A stretch of 64,000 nt of DNA from Nostoc sp. JL33 (GTDB taxonomy: Bacteria > Cyanobacteriota > Cyanobacteriia > Cyanobacteriales > Nostocaceae): assembly GCF_017114985.1 (NCBI RefSeq), contig NZ_JABXKP010000077.1:60241-124240 (forward strand), in the 5' to 3' direction. A model generated the notes under the pieces. The model searched no databases. It was not told where the DNA came from and saw nothing but the letters and a program-made list of their open reading frames with translations. Positions 1 to 7,521 of the stretch are shown piece by piece (positions within the stretch are counted from its first letter, which is position 1; every line of letters starts with the position of its first letter). Made by a program: the position numbers and the translations under genes.

Positions 1-789
1 TCAGATGAATTAATTCAAACATTTGAGAGGTATTGGAATGTAATCGGTTCTCCGTCTTACAAAGGTGGTTTACACTATCCTTTCTTCCATCTGCAAAATG
101 AGGGTTTTTGGTACTTAAAATTTCAGCCTGAATTTAATGGGTTACAACCAAAAACAATTAACAAACTAAAGGAGGCTGTTGAATATGCATATCTAGACAG
201 TGAATTATTTAACTTTTTGCAAGATGAATTTTATAGAAAAGAACTAATTGACGCGCTTGTGGCAGCTTTCTTTTCTGATAATGAAAATGATATAGAAGCT
301 ATTTTACAAATAAATCAAACTTTTCAAGATGGCTCAGGAGAGATAGAAAAATTAATTGAAACGGCAAATTTAGATAATAATCCAAGGTGGAGCTTGAAAC
401 GAGCAGTGATTAGAAATGCTTTTTTTAGGACAGCAATTATACATATTTATGATTACAGATGTGCCTTTTGTGGACTCAAAGTAACTAAAAAAGTAAATCA
501 AAACATTGTAGATGGCGCACACATAAAGCCATTTTCACAGTTTTATGATAGTAGAATTCATAATGGAATTGCTCTTTGCAAAAATCATCATTGGGCATTT
601 GATAGGGGTTGGTTTGCTGTAGATGAGCGATACAAAATTATAGTTAGCAATGATTTGGAAGAAGTATCTCCCCATGCTAACCCTATGAAAGATTTTCATG
701 GTGAAACAATACTTCTACCAAATACAGAGCTACACTTTCCACAACTGGAAGCGCTGCAATGGCATCGCCAAAATATATTTCAAGCATAA
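1..789 (+). CDS. HNH endonuclease, 5' end cut off by the window
   Basis: The frame is open from base 1, so the true start lies outside the window and at least 262 residues are visible. The C-terminal half is an HNH nuclease domain: a zinc-type CAFCG pair, DGAHIKPF, then CKNHHWAFDRG. The visible N-terminal part carries YPFFHLQNEGFWYL, which resembles, as I recall it, the DNA-reading domain of HNH enzymes of the phosphorothioate-binding (ScoMcrA-like) restriction group. The stop codon abuts the stop codon of dndB, with which it converges. Its position beside a Dnd cluster suggests a restriction partner or PT-reading nuclease, but that role is inferred. It could also be an unrelated type IV-like nuclease. 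A TTG at 217 is an internal codon rather than the likely start. Confidence 0.85.
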   Translation, partial: SDELIQTFERYWNVIGSPSYKGGLHYPFFHLQNEGFWYLKFQPEFNGLQPKTINKLKEAVEYAYLDSELFNFLQDEFYRKELIDALVAAFFSDNENDIEAILQINQTFQDGSGEIEKLIETANLDNNPRWSLKRAVIRNAFFRTAIIHIYDYRCAFCGLKVTKKVNQNIVDGAHIKPFSQFYDSRIHNGIALCKNHHWAFDRGWFAVDERYKIIVSNDLEEVSPHANPMKDFHGETILLPNTELHFPQLEALQWHRQNIFQA

Positions 790-1938
790 TTACAGGACAG
801 ATGGAAGTCCTACCGCTTTCGGTTCAACAAACTTGCCATCAAAACCTATAGTTTTATCTTCCACAGTCCTAGCATCCGCCAAAGCCTTACGAAGTTCAGC
901 ACGTTCCATCTGTTCCTGAATTCCACCCAGAATATAAACCAATAACTTCGTAGCCAAATCTCGTCCAGCAACCTGTACCCGCCTTTTATTTGGGTCATAC
1001 AAAACCCCATACCAAAGAGATTGGGGATATTCCATACCACTAAAACCACCTTGCTGGTCAAACTTCCGCAGCTTCTTAAAAATATCTACCAGAGAAAAAC
1101 CTTTTTTAAACACTAAAATTCCCAAAGCTTGCGCTAATGCAACTTGAGCAACCGGACGGAAAAGCATATTTCCTTCACCTCCATCTTTCTCAAAGCTGAA
1201 GCGCCGCAAAGCTGGTGTATCCTCATGTTCTAAAATTTTATAACTGGAAAGACTAGCCAAATAATCAAATAGCTTTCTGAATTCCTCAATTCCCTGCTCA
1301 AGTTCTTCATCCTCTGGTCGCATGGGAATTAGACCTTTTTCCAAGGGTTTCCAATGGGGGAACTTTTGACCCAAATATCGCTCAGACATATCTTGCAGAG
1401 CTTGCAAAGTGGTCAAAACTGTAGAATCAGAAATATTTAGCAGACCTACTTTAGCGTCTTTATCTAGGGGGATAAAATCAGTAGTAGACTTTGTGGCGCG
1501 TCCTTCACTATCCCACTCAGCAGCTTTGGAATTATCCACCCACGGTTGATTAATTACTACCAGCACGGGCGGAAATTTGTGATTTTGTCGAGCTGCTAAA
1601 TACTGCACTAGCGGTGCTTGACGTGACCAATCAAGCGGACGCTGCTGAATTTCATCAATACTATCCGCGTCAATCTCGACATTATCAGTCTCATGATTAT
1701 ACTTTTTTTGAAACAGAGGTAAGCCAGAGGCGAAGTGAACCCGACCTGCAAACCATTCCAAGGTAACAGAGCTAACATAAGCCTCAGTACCACCCATTTC
1801 GGTTTTTTGAACGAGAATCTGATCTTTTCTCCCTAAAAAGTTCTCTAGCAGTAAAGCTAGTACCTGTTTTTCCTTGTTTTCCCGTTCCAGGTACTCTCTA
1901 GCGATGTCAGCAGTTGGGTCAGATGTACTATCTTTCAT
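790..1938 (-). CDS. dndB: DNA phosphorothioation protein DndB
   Basis: About 382 residues from the ATG at 1938; a TTG six codons upstream (1956) is less likely. DndB proteins are known as regulators of dnd operons and modulators of phosphorothioation. Supporting features are the length, the segment FIPLDKDAKVGLLNISDS typical of the family as I recall it, and the divergent position next to dndC. I cannot find the DGQHR signature that many DndB/DGQHR-domain proteins carry: the sequence runs from NISDST directly to VLTTLQALQDMSERYL, as if a short piece were missing. The 172 bp to dndC would hold both promoters and also contain a palindromic repeat. The gene is transcribed opposite to dndC-dndE. 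Confidence 0.85.
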   Translation of the reverse strand: MKDSTSDPTADIAREYLERENKEKQVLALLLENFLGRKDQILVQKTEMGGTEAYVSSVTLEWFAGRVHFASGLPLFQKKYNHETDNVEIDADSIDEIQQRPLDWSRQAPLVQYLAARQNHKFPPVLVVINQPWVDNSKAAEWDSEGRATKSTTDFIPLDKDAKVGLLNISDSTVLTTLQALQDMSERYLGQKFPHWKPLEKGLIPMRPEDEELEQGIEEFRKLFDYLASLSSYKILEHEDTPALRRFSFEKDGGEGNMLFRPVAQVALAQALGILVFKKGFSLVDIFKKLRKFDQQGGFSGMEYPQSLWYGVLYDPNKRRVQVAGRDLATKLLVYILGGIQEQMERAELRKALADARTVEDKTIGFDGKFVEPKAVGLPSVL

Positions 1939-2020
1939 GTTAAATTTTAAAAACAAAATAGTATTATGTAGTTTAATTATCCAAAAATTTGGATATTAGT
2001 AGTAAAGTTTTTAAAAACTT

Positions 2021-2082
2021 TTCTTCAACCCAGGTCGGTGGGTTTTGTATGTGTAGCCGCGAATTCTATTCGCCGGGATATT
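2021..2082 (+). repeat. Interspersed palindromic repeat, copy 1 (dndB-dndC spacer)
   Basis: The segment begins TTCTTCAACCCA, has a small hairpin GGTCGGTGGG, then TGTGTAGCCGCGAATTCTATTCGCC. The same module is found inverted at 3780-3841 and direct at 4279-4331, on either side of a tnpA gene. It is therefore a dispersed relative of the ends of that element, probably a REP/REPIN-type unit moved by the Y1 transposase. It sits between the dndB and dndC starts and so could affect their promoters or transcript leaders. Confidence 0.8.
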
Positions 2083-2110
2083 ACGCCAGTGTTTCCAGAG
2101 AGAAGGAGAA

Positions 2111-3763
2111 ATGACTACAGCACAACAACCAGAAAATAAAGTTCAGCAAGCACGTACTGTAGCAGAGTTAGTGGACTATATCCAAGCTCTCACCACTGAA
2201 ATTCAAGAATTGTATTGTTTAGATGAGATTCCTTGGGTGGTGGGCTATTCGGGCGGAAAAGATAGTACTGCTACTTTACAGCTTATCTGGAATGCGATCG
2301 CAGCACTCCCCCAGGAAAAACGAAAAAAGACTATTCATGTTATTACAACTGACACACTGGTAGAAAACCCTGTGGTCGCTGTTTGGGTACGCAAATCCTT
2401 AGAAAGGATGAGGGTTACTGCTAAAGAACAGAAAATGCCCATTGAACCCCATTTGTTACAACCAGAAATCAAAGAGACATTCTGGGTAAGCTTGATTGGG
2501 AAAGGTTATCCAACGCCGCGAGGGAAATTTCGTTGGTGTACAGACCGTCTGAAAATTCATCCTTCTAACCGCTTTATCCGTGATGTGGTTAGAGTAAATG
2601 GAGAAGTTATTCTTGTTTTAGGTACGCGCAAGGCTGAAAGTATCAAACGTGCTATCTCAATGGAAAAACATCAAGCGGGTACCCTAAAAGATCGCCTCGT
2701 TTCTGATTCAAGTTCACCTACGTCTCTGCTTTACCATAGTGCAAGCTTACCTAATTCTTTAATTTACAGCCCCATCGAAGATTGGCGTACTGATGAAGTT
2801 TGGATTTACCTAAATCAGTGGCAAAACCCTTGGGGATATAGCAACAAAGACTTGTTTATTATGTATCGAGGTGCAACAGCAGATAATGAATGTCCACTAG
2901 TTGTTGATACTTCTACTCCTAGCTGTGGTGATTCCCGATTTGGCTGCTGGGTTTGTACAATCGTTAGTAAGGATAAATCAATGGAGGCAATGATTCAAAA
3001 TGATGAAGAGAAAGAATGGATGCAGCCTCTATTAGATATCCGTAACGAACTAGATATTAAAGATGACTGGGGCAAGAGAGATTTCCGTCGGATTTGGGGA
3101 GATGTTCAACTATTTGAACGCAATAAAAACGGGGAAATTTCTGTTGAACCAATACCTGGCCCTTATACCAAATATTGGCGGGAACATTGGCTCAGACGAT
3201 TATTAGAAGCGCAAACAAAAACTCGTCGGACAGCGCCAGAAAATATGCGCGACATCACCCTAATTACTCTCGAAGAAATGAGCGAAATCCGCCGCATTTG
3301 GCTAGAAGAAAAACACGAATTTGATGATAGCTTACCCCGGATTTATCAAGAAGTGACTGGCGAAGAATTTCAAGACCCGCGCCCTGGTGCTGACTATAGC
3401 CTACTAGGTCGTGATGAATGGATAGTATTAGAAGAAATCTGTGAAGGTGACGCGATGCACTTGGAACTCATGGCGAAATTGTTAGATACAGAACGCCAAT
3501 ATCGCAAAAAGACTCGTCGCGTGGGGATATACGAAACCCTAGAAAAATGTTTTAATACGAGTTCCCGTTCCCCAGAAGATGCGATTAAAAATGCTCGTTT
3601 GAAACGCGAATTGAGCGAAGCAGTTAGTCAAGGTGATGTTGCAAAAGTCAAGCAGATGACTTTAGGCGATGTTGCAGCAATAAATGAGGTAGATGAAGGT
3701 GAAAGTGATGAACAGGTAACTTGGGCAAGTATGAAATTTAAAAAGGAAAATTCAGAAGAATAA
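2111..3763 (+). CDS. dndC: DNA phosphorothioation sulfurtransferase DndC
   Basis: This 550-residue protein has the PAPS-reductase/ATP-pyrophosphatase fold expected of DndC, which passes sulfur to the DNA backbone with DndD/DndE. The PP-loop VVGYSGGKDST lies at residues ~43-53. Cysteines in FRWCTDRLK and in the cluster ECPLV...PSCG...GCWVC (residues ~262-290) fit the 4Fe-4S site of the family. The start ATG is preceded by a strong AAGGAG. The gene leads the dndCDE order, but a small transposon lies between it and dndD. No dndA cysteine desulfurase is seen nearby; in such clusters a housekeeping IscS/SufS is presumed to supply sulfur. Confidence 0.95.
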   Translation: MTTAQQPENKVQQARTVAELVDYIQALTTEIQELYCLDEIPWVVGYSGGKDSTATLQLIWNAIAALPQEKRKKTIHVITTDTLVENPVVAVWVRKSLERMRVTAKEQKMPIEPHLLQPEIKETFWVSLIGKGYPTPRGKFRWCTDRLKIHPSNRFIRDVVRVNGEVILVLGTRKAESIKRAISMEKHQAGTLKDRLVSDSSSPTSLLYHSASLPNSLIYSPIEDWRTDEVWIYLNQWQNPWGYSNKDLFIMYRGATADNECPLVVDTSTPSCGDSRFGCWVCTIVSKDKSMEAMIQNDEEKEWMQPLLDIRNELDIKDDWGKRDFRRIWGDVQLFERNKNGEISVEPIPGPYTKYWREHWLRRLLEAQTKTRRTAPENMRDITLITLEEMSEIRRIWLEEKHEFDDSLPRIYQEVTGEEFQDPRPGADYSLLGRDEWIVLEEICEGDAMHLELMAKLLDTERQYRKKTRRVGIYETLEKCFNTSSRSPEDAIKNARLKRELSEAVSQGDVAKVKQMTLGDVAAINEVDEGESDEQVTWASMKFKKENSEE

Positions 3764-3779
3764 GAATAAGAATAATATA

Positions 3780-3841
3780 ATACCGGGCGATTGGAAATCG
3801 CGGCTACACAGACGAAACCCACCTCCGTGGGTTGAAGAAAA
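3780..3841 (-). repeat. Interspersed palindromic repeat, copy 2 (left of tnpA)
   Basis: On the minus strand it reads TTTTCTTCAACCCACGGAGG, then TGGGTTT, then TGTGTAGCCGCGATTTCC. It has the same order of blocks as copy 1 at 2021-2082. It contains the stem CCCACcTCCGTGGG and ends one base before the tnpA ATG. Confidence 0.8.
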
Positions 3842-4255
3842 ATGAGAGCAAGTTTTACACAATTGTATGTGCATTATGTTTGGGCGACCTGGGACAGATT
3901 ACCCATAATTACGCCTGATATTCAGAAGTTAGTTTATGCAGCGATCGCTCAGGAGTGTGAACAGTTAAAATGTACCGTAATTGCAATTGGTGGTATTGAA
4001 GATCATGTTCATCTGCTAACGGGTTTTCCGCCAACCATCAGTATCTCTGAATTGGTTAAACAAATTAAGGGAAGTTCTTCCCATTTCATCACCCACGAAA
4101 TCAAGCCAGGTGAGTTTTTTAAATGGCAAGGTAGCTATGGAGCTTTTACGGTTAGTCATGATGCCATTGATAATATACCCAATTACATCAGAAACCAAGC
4201 TACCCATCATAGTCAAAAATCAATCATTCCCACCTGGGAACTAACTCCCAAATAA
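3842..4255 (+). CDS. tnpA: IS200/IS605-family Y1 transposase (TnpA-like)
   Basis: This 137-residue protein is a HUH/Y1 single-strand transposase. The histidine pair is IEDHVHLL (H55, H57) and the probable catalytic tyrosine is in NYIRNQ (Y115). The length is normal for IS200-type TnpA and the ORF is complete. No tnpB accompanies it. The flanking inverted palindromes suggest the REP-associated (RAYT) subgroup, although classical IS200 cannot be excluded. It lies in the same direction as dndC and dndD, so operon read-through is possible. Confidence 0.92.
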   Translation: MRASFTQLYVHYVWATWDRLPIITPDIQKLVYAAIAQECEQLKCTVIAIGGIEDHVHLLTGFPPTISISELVKQIKGSSSHFITHEIKPGEFFKWQGSYGAFTVSHDAIDNIPNYIRNQATHHSQKSIIPTWELTPK

Positions 4256-4278
4256 ACCAAAAATTATGTACTAATTTA

Positions 4279-4331
4279 GTCCACGAAGGTGGACTTTGCT
4301 TGTGTAGCCGCGAATTCCATTCGCCCGGTAT
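4279..4331 (+). repeat. Interspersed palindromic repeat, copy 3 (right of tnpA)
   Basis: It begins GTCCACGAAGGTGGAC (a hairpin) followed by TTGCTTGTGTAGCCGCGAAT and TCGCCCGGTAT. The second block matches copies 1 and 2; the first hairpin differs in sequence but keeps the fold, a compensatory pattern. It lies 24 bp beyond the tnpA stop. Confidence 0.75.
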
Positions 4332-4362
4332 TCCTTCACCCGGTATTTAATAATCTCCAATC

Positions 4363-6402
4363 ATGATATTTCTTGAACTCGTATTACAAAACTTTGGCCC
4401 CTACAGTGGGAAACAGGTAATCAATCTTAACCCAAAAACTGATGAAGAAAACTCGCGTCCAATTATCCTATTAGGTGGCATGAATGGCGGTGGAAAAACT
4501 ACGCTGATGGATGCCATTCGTCTCGCACTTTACGGCCCCCGCGCCCAATGTTCAACCCGTGGTAATTTAAGTTATAGCGATTTTCTCAATCAATGTGTTA
4601 ACAACAAAGCGGAAAGTGCGGTCTTGGGGTCTCCCCAAGAGGAGCAACTTTCCAAGAGGATAGATCCAGTTGCCGACACCCGGATTGAATTACTTTTTGA
4701 ACATATCGAAAACGATAAACCAATAAAATACCGTGTTGTGCGTAGTTGGACAAAAAATCCGAAAGATGGTAAAGATACATTAGGTATTTTAGGCGACAGT
4801 GATACATGGCCTGATGCTTTAGTTAATATCTGGGATGAATATATTGAAAATCTCCTGCCATTAGGGATTTCTAACTTATTTCTCTTTGATGGTGAACAGG
4901 TTAAAGAACTCGCAGAACAGGAAATACCACCACCAGTTGTAGTAGATGCAATTCGTGGACTTTTAGGGCTAGAGTTAGCAGACCGTTTAGCAGTTGATTT
5001 AGATATTTTAGTTAACCGTAAACTTAAAGAAGTTGGTAATAGTAAGGATTTAGCAAACCTAGAGGAAATTGAAACTAGGTTAACCCAACAGCAAGAAGAT
5101 TATCAAACCACAGAAGAGAAAGTAGAAATTCTCAAAAATCAGGTAGAAGAATTAGAACAAAAGCAGCAAGAAGCCTTTGATAAATTTATTTCTGAAGGTG
5201 GGAAGATTGCAGCAGAACGCAATCAACTAGAACTACAGCAAAATACAAAAACTGCGGAAATTGAACAAGTACGTCAGTCAATGTGTGAATTAGCATCTGA
5301 TGTTTTACCTCTAGCATTAATTCCCAATTTGCTTACTCAGGCGCAAGCACAGGGAGAAAAGGAATTTCGCCATCAACAGGTACAAATTTCTAAAGATTTG
5401 TTAATTGAACGAGATCAGCGTTTACTCACTTGGCTAAATCAAGTAGAAATTTCTCCGATACAAGTTGAAAAAATCCAATCATTTTTAATCCAAGATGTAG
5501 ATAGTTTGTATGCAAAGACTATCCAGATAGAAGCACCTTGGTTATTAGCTGATGATGAGAGTTTAAGTCAGCTAGATAATCTCATATATCACTTACAAAA
5601 TTCTAAACTTTCTGCGAAAGAAAAATCAGCTATTATCAAAAATAAAGAAGAAGAAATTATCACTCTGGAAAGACAAGTGCAAACAGCAGCAGCACCAGAA
5701 GATTATACAAAGCTGCGTCAAGCATTAGAAGCTGCACAAAATCAAGTCGTTGAAGCTAAAGCAAATTACGAAACAATCCGCCGTCGTTTAGCTGAATTAG
5801 AAACTATTATTGCTAAGTCAAAAAGAGAATTAAGTGATTATACTGTAGAAAATATTAAACATAAAAATAGCGAGCATATTATTACCTCTGCGGCTAAAGT
5901 TCAAAATACACTCAAGATTTTTCGTGAAAAGTTAACCCTGCGAAAACTCAATAAATTAGAGGAGGAAGTTAAAAACTGCTTCCTTTATCTCCTCCATAAA
6001 TCAGACTTAGTGCATCGCATCACTATTGATACTAAGACTTTTAGCCTTTTGCTTTATGATTTAAATGGTAAACCTGTTCCTAAACATCGTTTATCAGCAG
6101 GCGAAAAACAACTACTTGCGATCGCCTTCCTCTGGGGTTTAGCTAAAGTCTCTGGACACCGCCTACCTGTAGCAATCGATACGCCACTAGGTAGACTAGA
6201 TTCCTCTCACCGCAGTAACTTAGTTGAACGTTACTTTCCATCCGCCAGCCATCAAGTAATTTTGTTATCTACGGATACTGAGATTGGCAAAAAAGAAGTA
6301 GAAACACTGCGAGAAAACGAAGCGATCGCTCGTGAATACCTGCTAAAATACGACTCTTCTACCCGTCAAACAACAGTGATAGAAAATCAATATTTTTGGT
6401 AG
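4363..6402 (+). CDS. dndD: DNA phosphorothioation ATPase DndD
   Basis: This 679-residue SMC/RecN-like ATPase is the energy-supplying subunit of the Dnd modification complex. Visible features are QNFGPYSGKQ at the N-terminus, the P-loop GGMNGGGKTTLMDA (residues ~38-51), a long central coiled coil rich in E/Q/K (~220-520), the signature LSAGEKQLLAIAFLWGLAK, and Walker B VAIDTPLGRLD near the C-terminus. The length is typical. It follows the inserted transposon and precedes the toxin-antitoxin pair. Confidence 0.95.
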   Translation: MIFLELVLQNFGPYSGKQVINLNPKTDEENSRPIILLGGMNGGGKTTLMDAIRLALYGPRAQCSTRGNLSYSDFLNQCVNNKAESAVLGSPQEEQLSKRIDPVADTRIELLFEHIENDKPIKYRVVRSWTKNPKDGKDTLGILGDSDTWPDALVNIWDEYIENLLPLGISNLFLFDGEQVKELAEQEIPPPVVVDAIRGLLGLELADRLAVDLDILVNRKLKEVGNSKDLANLEEIETRLTQQQEDYQTTEEKVEILKNQVEELEQKQQEAFDKFISEGGKIAAERNQLELQQNTKTAEIEQVRQSMCELASDVLPLALIPNLLTQAQAQGEKEFRHQQVQISKDLLIERDQRLLTWLNQVEISPIQVEKIQSFLIQDVDSLYAKTIQIEAPWLLADDESLSQLDNLIYHLQNSKLSAKEKSAIIKNKEEEIITLERQVQTAAAPEDYTKLRQALEAAQNQVVEAKANYETIRRRLAELETIIAKSKRELSDYTVENIKHKNSEHIITSAAKVQNTLKIFREKLTLRKLNKLEEEVKNCFLYLLHKSDLVHRITIDTKTFSLLLYDLNGKPVPKHRLSAGEKQLLAIAFLWGLAKVSGHRLPVAIDTPLGRLDSSHRSNLVERYFPSASHQVILLSTDTEIGKKEVETLRENEAIAREYLLKYDSSTRQTTVIENQYFW

Positions 6403-6464
6403 TAGATATCGTCTAAAAAAGATATTTACAATATATATAACGACCTTTGGAAAGTAGATAAGCA

Positions 6465-6719
6465 ATGATGAACTCACCACATTTATTAAAAATAGAGCGT
6501 GACCTACGTGCTTTGTCATTAGAAGAACTAGAATGGCTGTTAGAACTTATGACAATACAAGTGCAAGAAAGGAAGCAAATATCAAATAAATTTACTAATG
6601 TGAAATATATGAAGGAACAACTAGCTGAAATGGCTAGCGATTTAGAGATACAGGCAGAAATGGACTCTATCAATAATGAATTCGGTGTAACAGAAATGGA
6701 TGCTTTAGAAAAGTTGTGA
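6465..6719 (+). CDS. Antitoxin-like small protein of a MazF/PemK pair
   Basis: An 84-residue, acidic, mostly helical protein with two adjacent ATG codons (6465, 6468). It has no motif I can assign to a named antitoxin family. Its role is read from context: its last codon and TGA stop overlap the GTG start of a MazF/PemK-like toxin by four bases (GTGA), the classic translational coupling of such pairs. It lies inside the dnd operon in the same direction. Confidence 0.75.
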   Translation: MMNSPHLLKIERDLRALSLEELEWLLELMTIQVQERKQISNKFTNVKYMKEQLAEMASDLEIQAEMDSINNEFGVTEMDALEKL

Positions 6720-7063
6720 GCATTGAGAGAGGACAAATTTATTTCATCAATCTTAATCCAGTGCAGGGACGAGAACAGGCAGGAACACGACCAGTTTTAG
6801 TGTTATCTATAAACGCTATCAATGAATCACCCTTGGTTGTGACTGTAGTTGTAGGTACGAAAGGAACGAATATTAAGCGTGATTATCCAACTAATATACG
6901 AGTCTCTGTAACTGACAGTGGATTGCTTATAAAAACAGTGTTCTTATGTTTTCAAATTCGTTCTTTAGATCAAAATCGCTTTCCTGCTGACCCATTGGGT
7001 AAAATTTCTGACTCCAAAATGCTTGAAGTTGAAACTGCGGTTCGCTACTGTTTGGGTTTATAA
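6716..7063 (+). CDS. Type II toxin, MazF/PemK family endoribonuclease
   Basis: This 115-residue protein starts at GTG 6716, overlapping the antitoxin. RGQIYFINLNPVQGREQAGTRPVLVLS is the hallmark N-terminus of PemK/MazF toxins, which cleave mRNA; the arginine after QAGT is the family's usual active-site position. The length is normal, so the toxin looks intact. It sits between dndD and dndE, where dndE would normally follow directly. The pair may be a passenger, or may stabilise the cluster by post-segregational killing. Confidence 0.92.
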   Translation: MSIERGQIYFINLNPVQGREQAGTRPVLVLSINAINESPLVVTVVVGTKGTNIKRDYPTNIRVSVTDSGLLIKTVFLCFQIRSLDQNRFPADPLGKISDSKMLEVETAVRYCLGL

Positions 7064-7093
7064 GCGAAAACTACCTCAATTTTTAGGAAGATT

Positions 7094-7480
7094 ATGGAAT
7101 CCCCAATCGAAAGAATAAAACTCTCCCAAGCAGCCAAAGACCAACTTACCAAACTCAGACGTAGCACCAAAATCGACCAATGGAATATCTTATGCCGTTG
7201 GGCGTTTTGTCGCTCTCTGGCAGAACCAACCACACCCTCGCCCGTCCCAATTCCCCAAGATAGCAACGTCGAAATGAGTTGGCGCGTCTTTGGCGGCGAA
7301 ATGTCCGATATTCTCCTCCTCGCCCTCAAGCAACGCTGTCACAATGACGGTTATCCCACCGACAAAGAAACCCTCGCCACCCAATTCCGCTTACATTTGC
7401 ATCGCGGTATTGGCTACTTAGCAGGCGATCCAAATATCAAGAAAATTGAAGATTTAATTGAACTGGCCATTAAAAATTGA
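7094..7480 (+). CDS. dndE: DNA phosphorothioation protein DndE
   Basis: A 128-residue protein matching DndE, the small DNA-binding subunit of the Dnd complex. Recognisable stretches are IERIKLSQAAKDQLTKLRR at the N-terminus, NILCRWAFCRSLAE, and the central WRVFGGEMSDILLLALKQRC. The length (110-130) is usual. It is separated from dndD by the toxin-antitoxin genes and followed after 41 bp by the methyltransferase-like gene. Confidence 0.93.
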   Translation: MESPIERIKLSQAAKDQLTKLRRSTKIDQWNILCRWAFCRSLAEPTTPSPVPIPQDSNVEMSWRVFGGEMSDILLLALKQRCHNDGYPTDKETLATQFRLHLHRGIGYLAGDPNIKKIEDLIELAIKN

Positions 7481-7521
7481 AAGAATATTAGTTATCGGTG
7501 TCTTAATTACGAATTATTCTT

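Larger units (their letters stand above)
3779..4340 (+). mobile_element. Small IS200-like / REP-transposase element inside the dnd operon
   Basis: A single Y1 transposase gene is flanked by one inverted (3780-3841) and one direct (4279-4331) copy of the palindromic repeat that contains GTGTAGCCGCGA. This layout matches a REP-associated transposase unit or a compact IS200-type element. It separates dndC from dndD by about 600 bp, yet both flanking genes are intact, so insertion was at or near their boundary. Exact ends cannot be fixed from one copy. Confidence 0.75.

Noticed and set aside
698..919. 73-codon plus-strand ORF over the HNH/dndB junction
   Set aside because: It overlaps two clear genes in other frames and has no protein-like pattern.
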